Source: Bipolaris cookei (Eukaryota; Ascomycota; Dothideomycetes; Pleosporales; Pleosporaceae). Taken from it: a stretch of DNA of 64,000 nt. The notes below the pieces were generated by a model. That model saw only the letters and a program-made list of their open reading frames with translations. It ran no database searches and was not told the origin of the DNA. The DNA is taken from assembly GCA_002286855.1 (NCBI GenBank), contig NRSV01000044.1, positions 186,001-250,000 of the forward strand, written 5' to 3'. Positions 1 to 11,524 of the stretch are shown piece by piece (within the stretch, counting starts at the first letter, position 1; every line of letters begins with the position of its first letter). The position numbers and the translations under genes are program-made.

Positions 1-2697
1 CCATGATTGTAGGAAGTTCCAAGATTAGTAACTCCCGAGACACTGGCCTGCAAGGGCTGATGAGGTCAGTGACGGGTATGTTGGTATGTGCACGACATTG
101 CGGGCTGTGTGGTGGACCGAGTGGTGGATATGTGGAGGGCGAAGAGGTGTATGGGTAACGGGATGGAGTAGAGTAGAGTAGGTGTAGTAAGCTAGTGTTG
201 GGGTTGTTGTTGGGCTGGCAGGAGCGAAGGGGTATAGTAAGGAAAGAGCGAGTATAGCACTTGGCCTTGGCCTCGCCCTCGCCCTTGCCCTTGTGCTTGC
301 CGTCAAGTCAAGTCAAGTCACTTTGGTACTATAGTAGGTTTGACGGGCGTATCTTGTCCCCACGCCGTCCTGCGCCCAACAACGCAAAGTCGCTTCTCGC
401 CACACATGAGTGGCTGGCGGAATATTACACCGAGACCTGATGTCCCGACGGCGACGGTAAACAACACTGGAAGGTGACTAATCTTTGCCTCAGCTTCGGG
501 GTCCATCTTTGCCTGTCTTGGAAAGCAGCAAGACAGCGAGTGCAAATTTGCAGCTTGTGCCGCATATGCTAACTGGCTCTCGGACTATTTGGGGATGATG
601 AGATGTATGTAGGCTTCGACTAGCGGACTGCAGAAGAGAAGGACCAAGCTTGCCCCTGCTTCGACGTACATACGATACATACAATATACAGACACTAACA
701 CTCGGCTTGATGTTGGACGAGATGGTGTGCGGCCCGTCGTGGCCTGACTCCACCCAGACTGTCCGCCCCTGCGTCACTGCCACGGCAAGGAGGGCTTGGG
801 CAGAGGTCTCATCAGCAGCTATGCCTCCCAAGTCAGCATACATGTGTGTGTAGGTCCAATACGAGGGCGTATGGCGAGCATCAGCACGGCCGTTTAGCCG
901 CATGGCTGTTGTAGGCGTCTGCTATGGCCAGCGAGTGGATCCACAAGGCCGACGCAGTGTGCGCGCCTGTTGGACATGTTTCTTGCGTACTCGTCCAACC
1001 ACGTCGGAAGCAAGAGGCCGGCGGGCTGCTGCCACGGCCTTGATTAACAAGCACGAGTCGTGATTTGAAATGCAATCAAACTGTCGTTGCAGGGCGCTGT
1101 CTGGGGCCGTCTCGTGTGGTGAGCAGGAATGGCCGACGGTGGTCCGACGTGGAGGAGCAGAGGGCGTGAAACGTTGGCTGCCCAGGCCCTGCCCGTCAGT
1201 GGTGACTGGCGTGGTGTGCTGCCTGATGGGTGGTGGGAGCTGGTTGCTGGGAGCCGGGAGCTGGCTGCAGGGTTTAAAAATACCACACGGCTGCCGGCCC
1301 ATGCACAGTCACAGCAAGAACATCGCCGCCAGAAAGCAGACAGACACAGGACAGGCATGCGCAGGTAGGTAGCGCGGGGCGTGTCCCCGTGCACGACGCC
1401 AAATTTTTGCCGGCGTAAGCGACTGAACTCAGGCCGCTTTTCGTCACGTCTGCTCCCTTGCCTGCGATCGGCAGGCCATCATCTCCAAAGCCATGGAAAG
1501 TGTATCTCGCTGCCCCTCACGGCCTACACACCCACGCTACTGCTACCGCCCTTCCTTCGAATGTCGCTCCATAGCCCGCCGCACTAGCCGGGCCCATGTG
1601 TGGCTTTGGATGCCGTCGCAGCCTGCCTGGCCCCCCCGCCGCGCCCCGTTGCGATGCCGTGTCTGTGTGCGGATGTGTGGCCGGCTCTGCTTGCACCATA
1701 CCAAGGGCCATGCACGGAGGATTCGCTGCTGCAGGCGTGCTTGCCAGACGCCCTGCCAGCCGTTGGCCGCCCTCGTCGCATGAACGCCCTCGACCGGTCG
1801 TTCCCAAGCGAGATGGTGGATGCTCTTCATCCTGCACGTAGACTACTTAGACCCTAGTCGGCCGCTTGCTAGACCAGCGCTAGGGCGGCGCGCTTGCCAT
1901 CAGGGCGGTACCTTCATTCACAGGGATCAGCTCGCCGGCCCACGAGGCTCACTCGCTCTCCACTGCAATTGTGAAAGGGTTATGCACCCGCACTGCAATG
2001 GGCCCAGCGGTATCAGATTGGGAGGCCAGCGGAGCGAGCGTTACTAGCCAAGTCACCCACGCTCGACAATCACCGCCGGCACTGCTCCCGTCGTCGGATA
2101 TGTGACCCGACTGAGAGGTCTCCTCCGGTCTACCACTGGCTGCCTCTAGACTGCTCTCTCTGCATCGAATAGTACACATGTACTTACATATGTACCTGCC
2201 CCATATATGGCCTCACTGACTGACGGACTGGACTGACCTGCCACTCCCTGCTCAGCCCTAACCTTCTTCTTCTTCTTTCTTCATTCTCGCCCCCTCTCTA
2301 CTATTCCTAGTCCAAAGCACCCAAGTGGAGATCCAGGGCACTGCAGGACATTGCAACACCGCCACTACCCGCCACTCCTTCTCGTCAAGTCTCACATGCC
2401 CCCCAGCCTTACCGTTGTGGAGAGCACCCCCTAGTGCAGTGCCGGGCTAATCCTGTACACCCCGGACTAGCAGCCTTACCCTACCCTAAACCCTAGAGTC
2501 TGGGTCTGTGCCTTAAGACTGGATCATTCTCACCCATCTGCTGGATTTCCCGCTTAGACGCACTGGCCTACTCCTCTCGCATGATATACAACGCACGCTT
2601 GCGTCGACTGAGGACCATTTGAAGACAACCACACCTCCCTTCTCGCAACTACTCTTGGACTTCCACATACCTACACACAGCCACGTTGACCCCAAGG
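1..2697. other. Upstream region of the C2H2 factor gene; no gene found
   Basis: I see no reading frame here with convincing coding character on either strand. All open frames are short, begin at arbitrary places and resemble no family I know. The segment from about 2240 to 2690 has a long C/T-rich stretch (for example 2262-2305), typical of filamentous-fungal core promoters and 5' leaders, and so probably belongs to the downstream transcription factor gene. A GTCAA tandem run lies at 302-320. Genes with unusual composition or tiny exons cannot be excluded by eye. Confidence 0.5.
302..320. repeat. GTCAA short tandem repeat (about 4 units)
   Basis: Four consecutive GTCAA units, the last incomplete, in non-coding DNA. 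It is a simple repeat with no visible function. A related GCAAGTCAAG word appears as an inverted pair at 38721-38759. Confidence 0.8.
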
Positions 2698-3573
2698 ATG
2701 ACATTCTTCTCTACTGAGGCAGAGCTAGCGCTCATGGCGCCTGATGACGGCATGGGTCACCTGTACCCCTCCAGTACTTGCCAATCACCTCCGAGCATCA
2801 TGTACTCACCACCACTCCACCATATGCCACACCGTCCCTCGACAACAATGGCTGGCCACGGTGGAATGTACACTCCTCCACAGGATTACAGACATATCAT
2901 GGAATCGCCATACCCTCCCCACCCCTTCTGGACCTCACAGGCCCAGTCGGTCCCGATGCCTCAAGTGTCGTCGTACGCTTACCCCCAATACACTGACATG
3001 GGATCTCCTCCCATTCTCTCCCATGACTCGACCCTTCTCTCACAGTATCCCGGCGCCACTCGACCCTCGAGATCACACTCGACATCTTCATCAGTGGGCC
3101 ACGGTATTGCATCCAGCATCCCCTCGGAAACTTCGCCCCCCGCACTGTCGCGGTCACTTTCCCCTTCATCGCCAGACCTCCGAGCGTACGGCATCCCAAA
3201 CAAGAACGGCACATGGAGTTGTGCGTACCCAGGATGCACATCAAGAGCAGTCTTCACCAGGGGATGCGATCTCCGCAAGCACCACAAGCGACACACAAAA
3301 TCGTTCTTTTGCCGGCACGGCGATTGCCCGCAATCTCAAGGAGGAGGATTCTCAAGCAAGAAGGATCTTGCGAGACACGAGGCAAAACACAACCCGGGCG
3401 TCTTGTGTGACTGGGATGGGTGTGACAGAGTTTTCAGCCGCGTGGACAATATGGTAAGTTTGGGCAAAACCTAGTGGTGGCAGAAAATCAAATGCTAATT
3501 ATTTCTCCAGAGAGACCACGTCAAAAGAATACACCTCAAGTCGTCAAGAAAATCGTCGACAACATCAGCATAA
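2698..3573 (+). CDS. C2H2 zinc-finger transcription factor (272 aa, 2 exons)
   Basis: Exons 2698-3453 and 3511-3573; the 57-bp intron has donor GTAAGT, a GCTAAT branch motif and acceptor CCAG. Without splicing the frame would end shortly after the donor; splicing restores the third finger. Residues 1-165 are rich in Pro, Ser, Tyr, His and Met and look like a disordered activation region. Three C2H2 fingers follow: C175/C180/H195/H199, C205/C210/H227/H231 and C237/C242/H255/H260. The tail is short, basic and Ser-rich. Spaced fingers of this type in fungi are usually DNA-binding regulators of development or stress responses; the target is unknown. Start chosen as the ATG at 2698, the first in frame after a long pyrimidine-rich leader. 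Gene-poor DNA flanks it on both sides, as often seen for fungal regulators with long control regions. Confidence 0.88.
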
Positions 3574-6500
3574 AGATGGCGACTTACTCCACCGTCTCAC
3601 TTTTACTTTCGTTCAAGATACCCTGATTGCCATATCGGTCGCTATTGTTTTTGTTTTTCTTTCTTTCTCTCGTCGTCTACGACTGTAGCGTCTTTCCACA
3701 ACTGCATCACTACGGCGTTTTCCGCAGACTAGAGCACGATCCCTGGAGTCATATGGACTATTCCAGGATATGTGCATCACGGACAGGACGCTTGCTAGGA
3801 ATAGGGTGTATATACAGATATAGGTGCATATGGGCCGCTGCCGCCTGCACTAGCTAGGTACGAGTGACGTCTGCTGATAGAGACGTTGCTTTGAATTACA
3901 TACTACACTTTGGTCGCAGACAGACATGTGCCGCAATTCTTTCTCGCTCTCTCCGAGCCGCAAGTAGACTAGCAAACCAGCAAGAGGTCGTTTGGGGAAT
4001 GTCACGCCAGAGGGGTCGTCTCTTCCGCGTCGGGAGTTAATTGAGAGCGAGACCGACGAGGCTAGTGGGGGGCCTTATTTCCCTACCATTCACTTGACAA
4101 GGCTGACTTTGACGGCTCCATCGAGTGCAGGCGGGGCCTTCGACCCAGCAGTCACATGACCATTGCCTCGTTTGCGTAATGACTGCTAGCGAGCGTCGTG
4201 CTCCGTCCCACCCAAACACTGATCGAGTTGCATCCACGGCACCGCCCTCTTTGGTAGCCAGAACCTTGTCGAGTCGCTACGGCAATGCCGGGGCACGACA
4301 TGGCCCTACCCGGAAACATGGGCGATGCGATGCGATATGCGGCTGCCGTCCAAGTGGCCGGCTGTGGCTCTTGTCACCGATGCAAGCCGTTTCCATGGCC
4401 TCTGGGGACCGACATGCACGGCATCGTGTACATGTCCAATGTAAGCGTGTATGTATACAGTCATACATGGCACCTGCACGTCAATGTAACAAGACATGAA
4501 CACTGCGCTGGACGAGCGCTGTCAACTCGAACTCGGGGCCATGGTCCCATCACGTATGCAGCTGCAGACAGCGACACCCAAGCGGTTCCATGCCGCGAGC
4601 TTTGCTGTCTTGGGGGCGACGACACGGCGAAGGCCGAGTCGGCATCGAATCAAAACTCGCTTGCAGCAGCGCGAGTTGCTATTTTCCTCCAACACATGCT
4701 CGCGCTAGTGCACCAGTGTGCACAAACAACAAGACCATTGGGAGGGGGGCGGCTAAGGCTCGATAGTGTCGAGGTCACGGTGATGACTTTGCCGCGGCCT
4801 ACTACTATGTACTATCTGAACATGTACATACGAGCTGACAGGCGGCATGTTGTCGTTCCGAGCGGCAATGCTGCGACCTTGTCACTGCGCCGTTTGATGC
4901 GCCCGTTAAGCATCCAACCATGGCCTGTCCACTGTGACGACACAACATGGCCAGCCGCTGACGGGTCGCAAACCGTGACTGCGGATTCGCTTGGCGAGAT
5001 CTTGGGCGTCTTAGCTGTGCCGCCACGAGGTGGCTGTCTGCAGGCTTCGCTTCCTCACTCGTCATCTCGTACACGACCCCTACATGGTTATTGTTACCCC
5101 TGTCGTATACCGGTGAAGACAGTCGACATGGGTCCGGTCCGATGCGGTCTAGAGGCAACTCCGCTCTTCTCCAGTAGCCTATCCACATGCTGGGTACAGT
5201 AGATCCGGGTCGCGCTACTCGAACCCTCATTTCTGTCCCCCTCTGCGCTGTCCTATCCGCCTCCCGTGGTCCCCGGGATCCGTCCCAGACTTGTCGTCAT
5301 AGCTGGCTTGTATACCCTCCTTCCTCGTCTCGCGTTTCATTGATTTCACAGTCCAATCCCAACAAGTTTCACCGTTGCTGAAGCAGATGATGCGTGACGC
5401 CAGAGGGATACAAGCAGCCACCCGACCTCAACTTCAAACCTTCGTCATGTGGAGGGTATCTCCACACTGCACCATCGCCGAAATCCATCATCTGCATCTC
5501 TTCGGTCCATTATTCAGTCCAATCAGCCACCCGTAGATATATCCAACCCATAAATACGCCGACCGTGCATGAATATGGGGTTGCCATAGCAGAACCCTGA
5601 GGATGATCAACGGGTTTGGGAAAACATTACGGCTGCTGCACCGTGCATTCCTCCATCGACAATATCGCCGACTTAGCGGACCACTTTTATGATCATGGGG
5701 AATGAATAAGTTTCATATCTCCTATTCTGGTTACCACAACGAGATAACTACCAGAGCGTACTGAATCAACGGCCGACTGATGTCCCGGCCGATCGTCATG
5801 GCGGCCAGACTCTGCATATCTTCACCAAGAGAGGCCACCCAGGATCCACAATCCCTTTGCTGTCACCATTCTGCGCTGCAAACATCCGGATATAACAATG
5901 GAGATGACTCAGACAGTCCCATTTGGGTTCTCAGCTAGATCCCAAGTTCGCATGGTGTCCATAGTCTCCGTCGTCTTAACGTTGTTGGGGAAAGCTGGTC
6001 GAACGACGTGCTTGACTCGTAACACTTCCATCTGATTGGTCTGCTCGGATTCCAACTTCATAGTTTGATTCCGCTTACTGCAAGCTGCCAAGCTGTAGTG
6101 GATACGTGGCGCGGAACATCTTTTAGCGGCACGGAAAAGAAGGGAACATAGAGCATTTTGTTCCTGAATGCAAACCTCGAACAATTTTCGCCCAGCCTAC
6201 GGCGGGGGGGTTGACTAACTTCCGCAAAGAGGAGCCTAGTGCCGCACACGGCAAAACATGTGCACTGACAATCTGCATCTTGACCATAAGGGAAGGTGCA
6301 AAGTGAAATCAGCTTCAGACATCTGGAACGTTCAAAAATACCTCCGACCCGCTCCACGATGCATCTATTTGAAAAAAAAATTGCGTGTTTTGCGCGCACT
6401 TATTTCCCAACCCAACATTGGCGAACCCGAAGGGCGCTACATACAGTCTTGTGAATGGCTTTGCTGTCAAGACTGCACATGCAAACACAGGCATGAACCC

Positions 6501-9500
6501 TGCGCTGTATCTAACCACTAGAGCGAGCCATTAGACGATGTGTCCAACATTGCACCGCGCAAACACATGAATTTCAAGATGGCTGAATTTTTAACTTTAG
6601 TCGACGGCTCGTTTAGCGTCTTTATTGCAACCCCACGGCTCAAAAAGCCGAATCAATCAGTCTCATGTGAATTTGTTGCGCCCATTAAATGCGGACACAG
6701 TTGTAAGTGATGTGGGTTTGACTTGTACTCCTGTTTAGTGCATTTCCTATTCAAGGGCTCATTAGGAAAAGCCAAAGGAGATGAGATGACGATTGCGCAC
6801 CTGGTTTTTTGTCGGTTTGTTCTATGTTAGAACCTGTCTTCTTCATGATTATGGGTGACAACACGGATAGCCCCTGGCATCGCGGAAATACTTACAAGAG
6901 GTTGATGTGTACAACCAAAATTCACTTTGGGTATTTTCGACATGCAGCAAGGATCATTGAGGATTTGGTAGAAAACAAGCAATGGAAGAGCCAATGAAGA
7001 TGCGGAACGGCTATCATGCAGGTACAATACATGGTTGATGGTATTACAGAAAGAAAATACGATCCCATCATCACAGAAAGAAGAAGATTCCAAGAAGAGG
7101 GACAAGCATCGAAGCTTGTAACTTGTTCAATGTGCACACAAAAAGTAAAGAAAACGGCGAAGTGGACTTGGTGTACGAGCAACAAGAACAAGAGCAACAC
7201 ACACACACACACAAACCTATATTACTCTCGCAAAAGGCAATAGAGGGTGCATTTGCTCGAAATCTCCTAAAACGCCATCATCATGCGACGGGTACTCACG
7301 TGACCTTGAAACGGCAACATCGCACCTCTGCGCCGGGACAGCCACACCGCTGCACAATCCATCCCACCGTATACCGGCCACTCCTGTAGGATTCCTTCAG
7401 TGCCAAAAATACCATCCCTCCCTTGGTATGTAAGTATACCCATCCCCATTCAAGCCATGGCATGCAGCAACAGCAAAAAAACAAGCAGCAAGCAACGAGT
7501 AGTAAACTCAGCCTGGGCGCGTCATGGGGCTAAATCCAACGGTCGGGATCGCGCCAGCACCCTAGCCCCGTCAGTCGTGGGGTCCAAAAAGAGTTGTTCT
7601 GTCTCTCCCTCCCCTGTCCACAAGAAGAGAGCTCAGCGGGCACGCACAGACAAACCCAGTTTCCAGCCCCCCTCCCCGCCCGCACAACAACCTTTTTTCC
7701 CCACCCCCTTGCTCCATCGCACGCGACGCCGCGAAATTTACCCAGATAGGCTTGATGCTGCGAGATTGAAAATCGGGCTAGCGTCGATAAGGTATAATGC
7801 GCTACCTTTGCGTCGGTGGGGCCCTGGGTTTTCCCTTCTTTCCCCCCCCTTGTCGTCTGTCCGCACCGCAACCCTTTTTGTTGTTACTAGGGTTGGTTTA
7901 AAGCGGCACTGCGGCATATGCGCGACATGGGGGTATGAGCGTGTGTGAGCTGAGAGAAGGGGACAGCACTGTGATGCAGGGGTAAGCGGGCAATATGTGG
8001 GGAATTTTATTCTATTGGTGTTAACCCAACACGATGTGCAATTTTTGGGGTTTTGTTACTTGTTCTCTTGGATGTCCTTTTCGGCATGTTCCTTTTTTTC
8101 TTTGCTCGTGACATTTGGCTCTTGGCAGTGCGTGCGTCGAGTATTTTTTGTTTTCTTTTTGGCTTTCGCTGATTTGCGCCTAATCTGGCTCATGATTTTC
8201 TTACTGATTACCTTGGTTTGTTGTTGTTCTCTTTATTTCCGTCCGTTCGGATGCTTGCTTCCTCGCGAGTTTAAATTATTCATCGGTCTGGAACATGAGA
8301 TTTTGTTTTCCATTGGGCCAAATGGCATGACGTTTTTCGGCACGTGTCTGACTTTTCCTTGGTTTTCCTGTGCAAAATATGGACTTGGACATGGGCAGGG
8401 TTAGAAGGTTCCCAGGCTGTTGTACATATCGAGAAAATAATACGACGTAGACGAGCGTTCTCGGAATATCGGAGTATCGGAGGTCGGGTTGCTGGGGGTG
8501 GATTGCTCCCATGTCGGGAGGGCTTAATTAGCCTCGACGACGTCAGCACCTACAATGTGACCGCCATGTGCATTGTTTGGGACTGTGCAAAGCTGTTGTC
8601 TTGCTATCCAACTTGCGACTCATGCTCATCGTCGCCGTCGCTTACCCTAGCTTTTCTGGTTCATCAAAGGAACAACCCGTATGTTTGGCGAGTGCAAGTG
8701 TACATGGTATGTATGCTTAGTCGGATACCCTGCATATAATTCTGCTCGGTTACACCAAAATATACATGCCTCATACACAAGGGCAGATGAAATTACATAC
8801 CGCTGGGCCCCCTTCCTCATTCACACAACTACCCGCAACGTCCTGCTACGCCCGTAGGCCAAATCACCGCCAAGACATATTGTTTTCGGCCCGTCAAACG
8901 GTTCGTACCTAACGACCTTGCGGGCTGCAAAGAGGTCTATGTATAGTATTCATCCTTCCAAATCAAGTAATTTTCCGGACCACTTGTCCAGCTCGTCCCT
9001 TGCGCCCTTTTGCACGTTTACATGCAAACCTTCCTCATGGGGCGAAAGACAAGAAAGCGGGAGTACCTCGCTGGGCGGCGCAAAGAAAAACGCCAAAAAG
9101 GAAATTAGCACAACTTGTAGTTTAGCCTCCAAACGATCCGCAGAACTGGGGAGCTTAGGAAAAGTACCAAACGAAAAGGTTTAATCGCAAACGCTTGAAC
9201 AAGCATACAATAGATGCTGGCTTCCCAAGCACGCAAACCAGAACCTTGCCCCAAAACAGTAAAACACACCAACGCTATCCCCACAGCGGCAATAACAAGC
9301 GACTTTGTAATAGCGATCGGATTCTCGTACCTCTCTCCTCTCCAAGCCAGGGGAATGGTAGGGGTTCGCCGACGTGTTACCCAAGTCGGACCGACCACAC
9401 AATCTCCTACCCTTCGGATAATGCACAAAGGCAAGCCCAACCCATGTTCTGTGTCGTCGCTAAGAAAACAGAACAACATGCCTGACAAGCGCGCGAACAC

Positions 9501-10752
9501 ACGATCGGTACACGCGAATCAGAAGCTTTTCCCGTCCAACAACGCTTACTTGGAGCTTTGGCGTCGTCGTTCCCACACCCCCCCTTCTTCCCCTTCACAT
9601 TAGCGAGCCAAAAGAAAAAGAGTGGACGTGCACACGCATCCACTCATTCTAACTACCCCCTTCCCATGCTTTCTCGCTTTGCAAGCCCCCATCGGCAAGC
9701 GTGTTTTGCGGAAAACAAGATAGCAAAAGTTTATTTCGGGCGGGAAAACCGCACATCACGCCTAAAAGGCAGGGGAGGCGGGGCGCTGGCGCGCGCGGTG
9801 CGGTGGGCTGGACGAGCGTAGAGGTGACCGGTGGAGTGGGTCGCCAGGTTTTGTCGGGTACGTACCTTGAGGTTAAAGTAGAGGGAATGCATGGGCCTTG
9901 TGGTTCGGCGGTTGGCGACGAGGCGCCAAACGGGCGTAAGCCGGCGGGCACACGCCAAAAGGAAAAGGCGTAATTCGTACAGTAAGTCCTGTATGCGTGC
10001 ATAGTAAGTTATTTTGTTGGTTTGTTGGTTTTTGGTTGTCGATCGCGGTTCGGGCAGAGCGAGATCAGCGGACGCTTGGGGTTGGGTGGTTTTGCAGTGG
10101 GGCGCGCACGCGTGCAAAAGCTGGGAACGGGGTTAACGGCATGAGTGGGCGTGCTGGTTATGTCATGGACGGAGTTTGGGGGTTACGGAGATTTCAAAAG
10201 GCCGATGCAGGAAGGGGTCGATTTATGTGCCATGGGGTGATGTGACGTGCGTGTTGTGAGAGGAGACTTTGCATGATGGAAAGAGCATTATTAATGTGCT
10301 ATGAGAGACAATGTAAGTTTGGCTGAGGATCCTGGCCGAATGGTTCAACAACGAGAAAAGGCTATTTCTTCTTGCCTTGCATGATCTGAGTGCTGATGTT
10401 CAGCTGAGTGTTACAGCTCTATGCTGATACTGCTTACCGCTCTCTCCCTTCTACCATTTACCATGTTCGTCTCTTGAATCTCGAGTTGCCTAGAACTGAA
10501 TTCTTGATACCTGAAATGTAACCATAGTCCGTACGGCTTGCAAAAATGGTAGTTTTCCCAAAATTGAAGACCCTCGGGTTGCTCACTCTCATACCCTGCC
10601 TCTCATCTTCGGGTCGCACGACAGTGAAGATGCTGCCAATCGGTGGCTCCAGGCGCGGCTCGTCGTCTTGTATCAGTTCGCAAGTGTCGGTAGCTCCAAG
10701 GTTCACCCCAAAGACGTGCCGTATCTTGTGATTTCTTGTACTCTATCCTGGC
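3574..10752. other. 7.2 kb interval without a convincing gene
   Basis: This stretch contains many short open frames on both strands but none with a recognisable motif, consistent codon bias or splice-linked partner. The longest (4285-5202 on +) has no domain and mixed codon use. 7997-8404 encodes a hydrophobic string only because the DNA is T-rich. The first few hundred bases hold the 3' end of the C2H2 factor gene. An AC dinucleotide run lies at 7197-7213. An 82-codon frame on the minus strand (10706-10458) has coding-like codons and might be a downstream exon or separate gene. The rest may be regulatory DNA or a non-coding transcript; the sequence alone does not decide. Confidence 0.45.
7197..7213. 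repeat. (AC)n microsatellite
   Basis: About eight AC units in non-coding DNA. A simple repeat, useful only as a potential polymorphic marker. Confidence 0.85.
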
Positions 10753-11195
10753 TCAAGTAGACGGCGGTCCGAAACGAGGCCACCCCCCATCAGGTATGTC
10801 GTCACTATGGACGAAACGCCAGAATCCATATATGAGACACAGGAAGACAAAGACGACTAGTAATTGTCCAAGCCATTCAGGTAGTGCGCGGTCCGTAGGG
10901 TCCATGTCGCTGCTAGCTATGGACGACTCTTCAAGGAAGTGGCTAAAGGTGCCATAGTCTGGCGGTGCACCGCTCGTCGCAATGGCATCGTCGTAGGAGG
11001 GTGGGGGCTCGTCGTGGTGTGGAGATTCGTCAGGCAATAAGTGTATATGGGATTCGTGAGGGTCGTCGTCGTCATGGTGGTCGAATACATCTACTACAGG
11101 TGGGGTAGATGGTGGATCGTATGAGGCCTGCCATGGTTAGCCCCGCATTGTATGTGTGGCTGTCTTCCAGAACGTACCGGCGCTGCGTCGTGCAT
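10753..11195 (-). CDS. Small single-pass membrane protein with two PPxY motifs (130 aa)
   Basis: Two exons: 11195-11178 (six codons) and 11127-10753. The 50-bp intron has donor GTACGT, branch GCTAAC and acceptor GCAG. The N-terminal 90 residues are acidic and rich in Pro, His and Asp, with PPSY at 48-51 and PPDY at 61-64. A hydrophobic helix lies at about 95-112 (LLVVFVFLCLIYGFW), followed by a short tail of 18 residues. PPxY motifs bind WW domains of NEDD4/Rsp5-type ubiquitin ligases, and several fungal adaptors (Sna3, Rcr1 and similar) are small membrane proteins of this layout. A role as a Rsp5/HulA adaptor is therefore inferred. It is divergent from the DOP1 gene, with about 330 bp between starts. 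A further 3' exon (10706-10458) is possible but I found no good splice pair. Confidence 0.65.
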
Positions 11196-11524
11196 AGTAC
11201 ATTAGCCACAGAGGTTAGCTGACCGTCTGCCCAGGCGTCATGGCTGTGGTGATGGCGATGGTGGTGAAGTGGCGGAGGTCGCGTGTGGCGCGCGTCATAA
11301 CGGCGTCGCATGTGAAAGCCCATGTCGCACTTCGCGGGCAGGCGGTCCGAGCTTTGGCGAAGTGCTGCGTGTCGGGTTGCGACAATGGCAAAACATGGAC
11401 AGATACTTTGACTTCACCGCGTAGGCAGCCATTGACTGTATCCACCCCGGCTCTACCATCTGGTGCAGCATGTCCCGTAATCTGCCATCCACTTACAGAA
11501 ACTACACCAACCGCCGCACAAAAT

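Noticed and set aside
4285..5202. 305-codon open frame on the plus strand
   Set aside because: No domain, many Cys/His/Arg by composition, uneven codon use and overlapping frames on both strands. It reads as chance in GC-rich DNA.
7997..8404. Hydrophobic 135-codon frame that looks like a membrane protein
   Set aside because: The DNA is T-rich, which yields Phe/Leu/Val in any case. No conserved residues and no splice partner.
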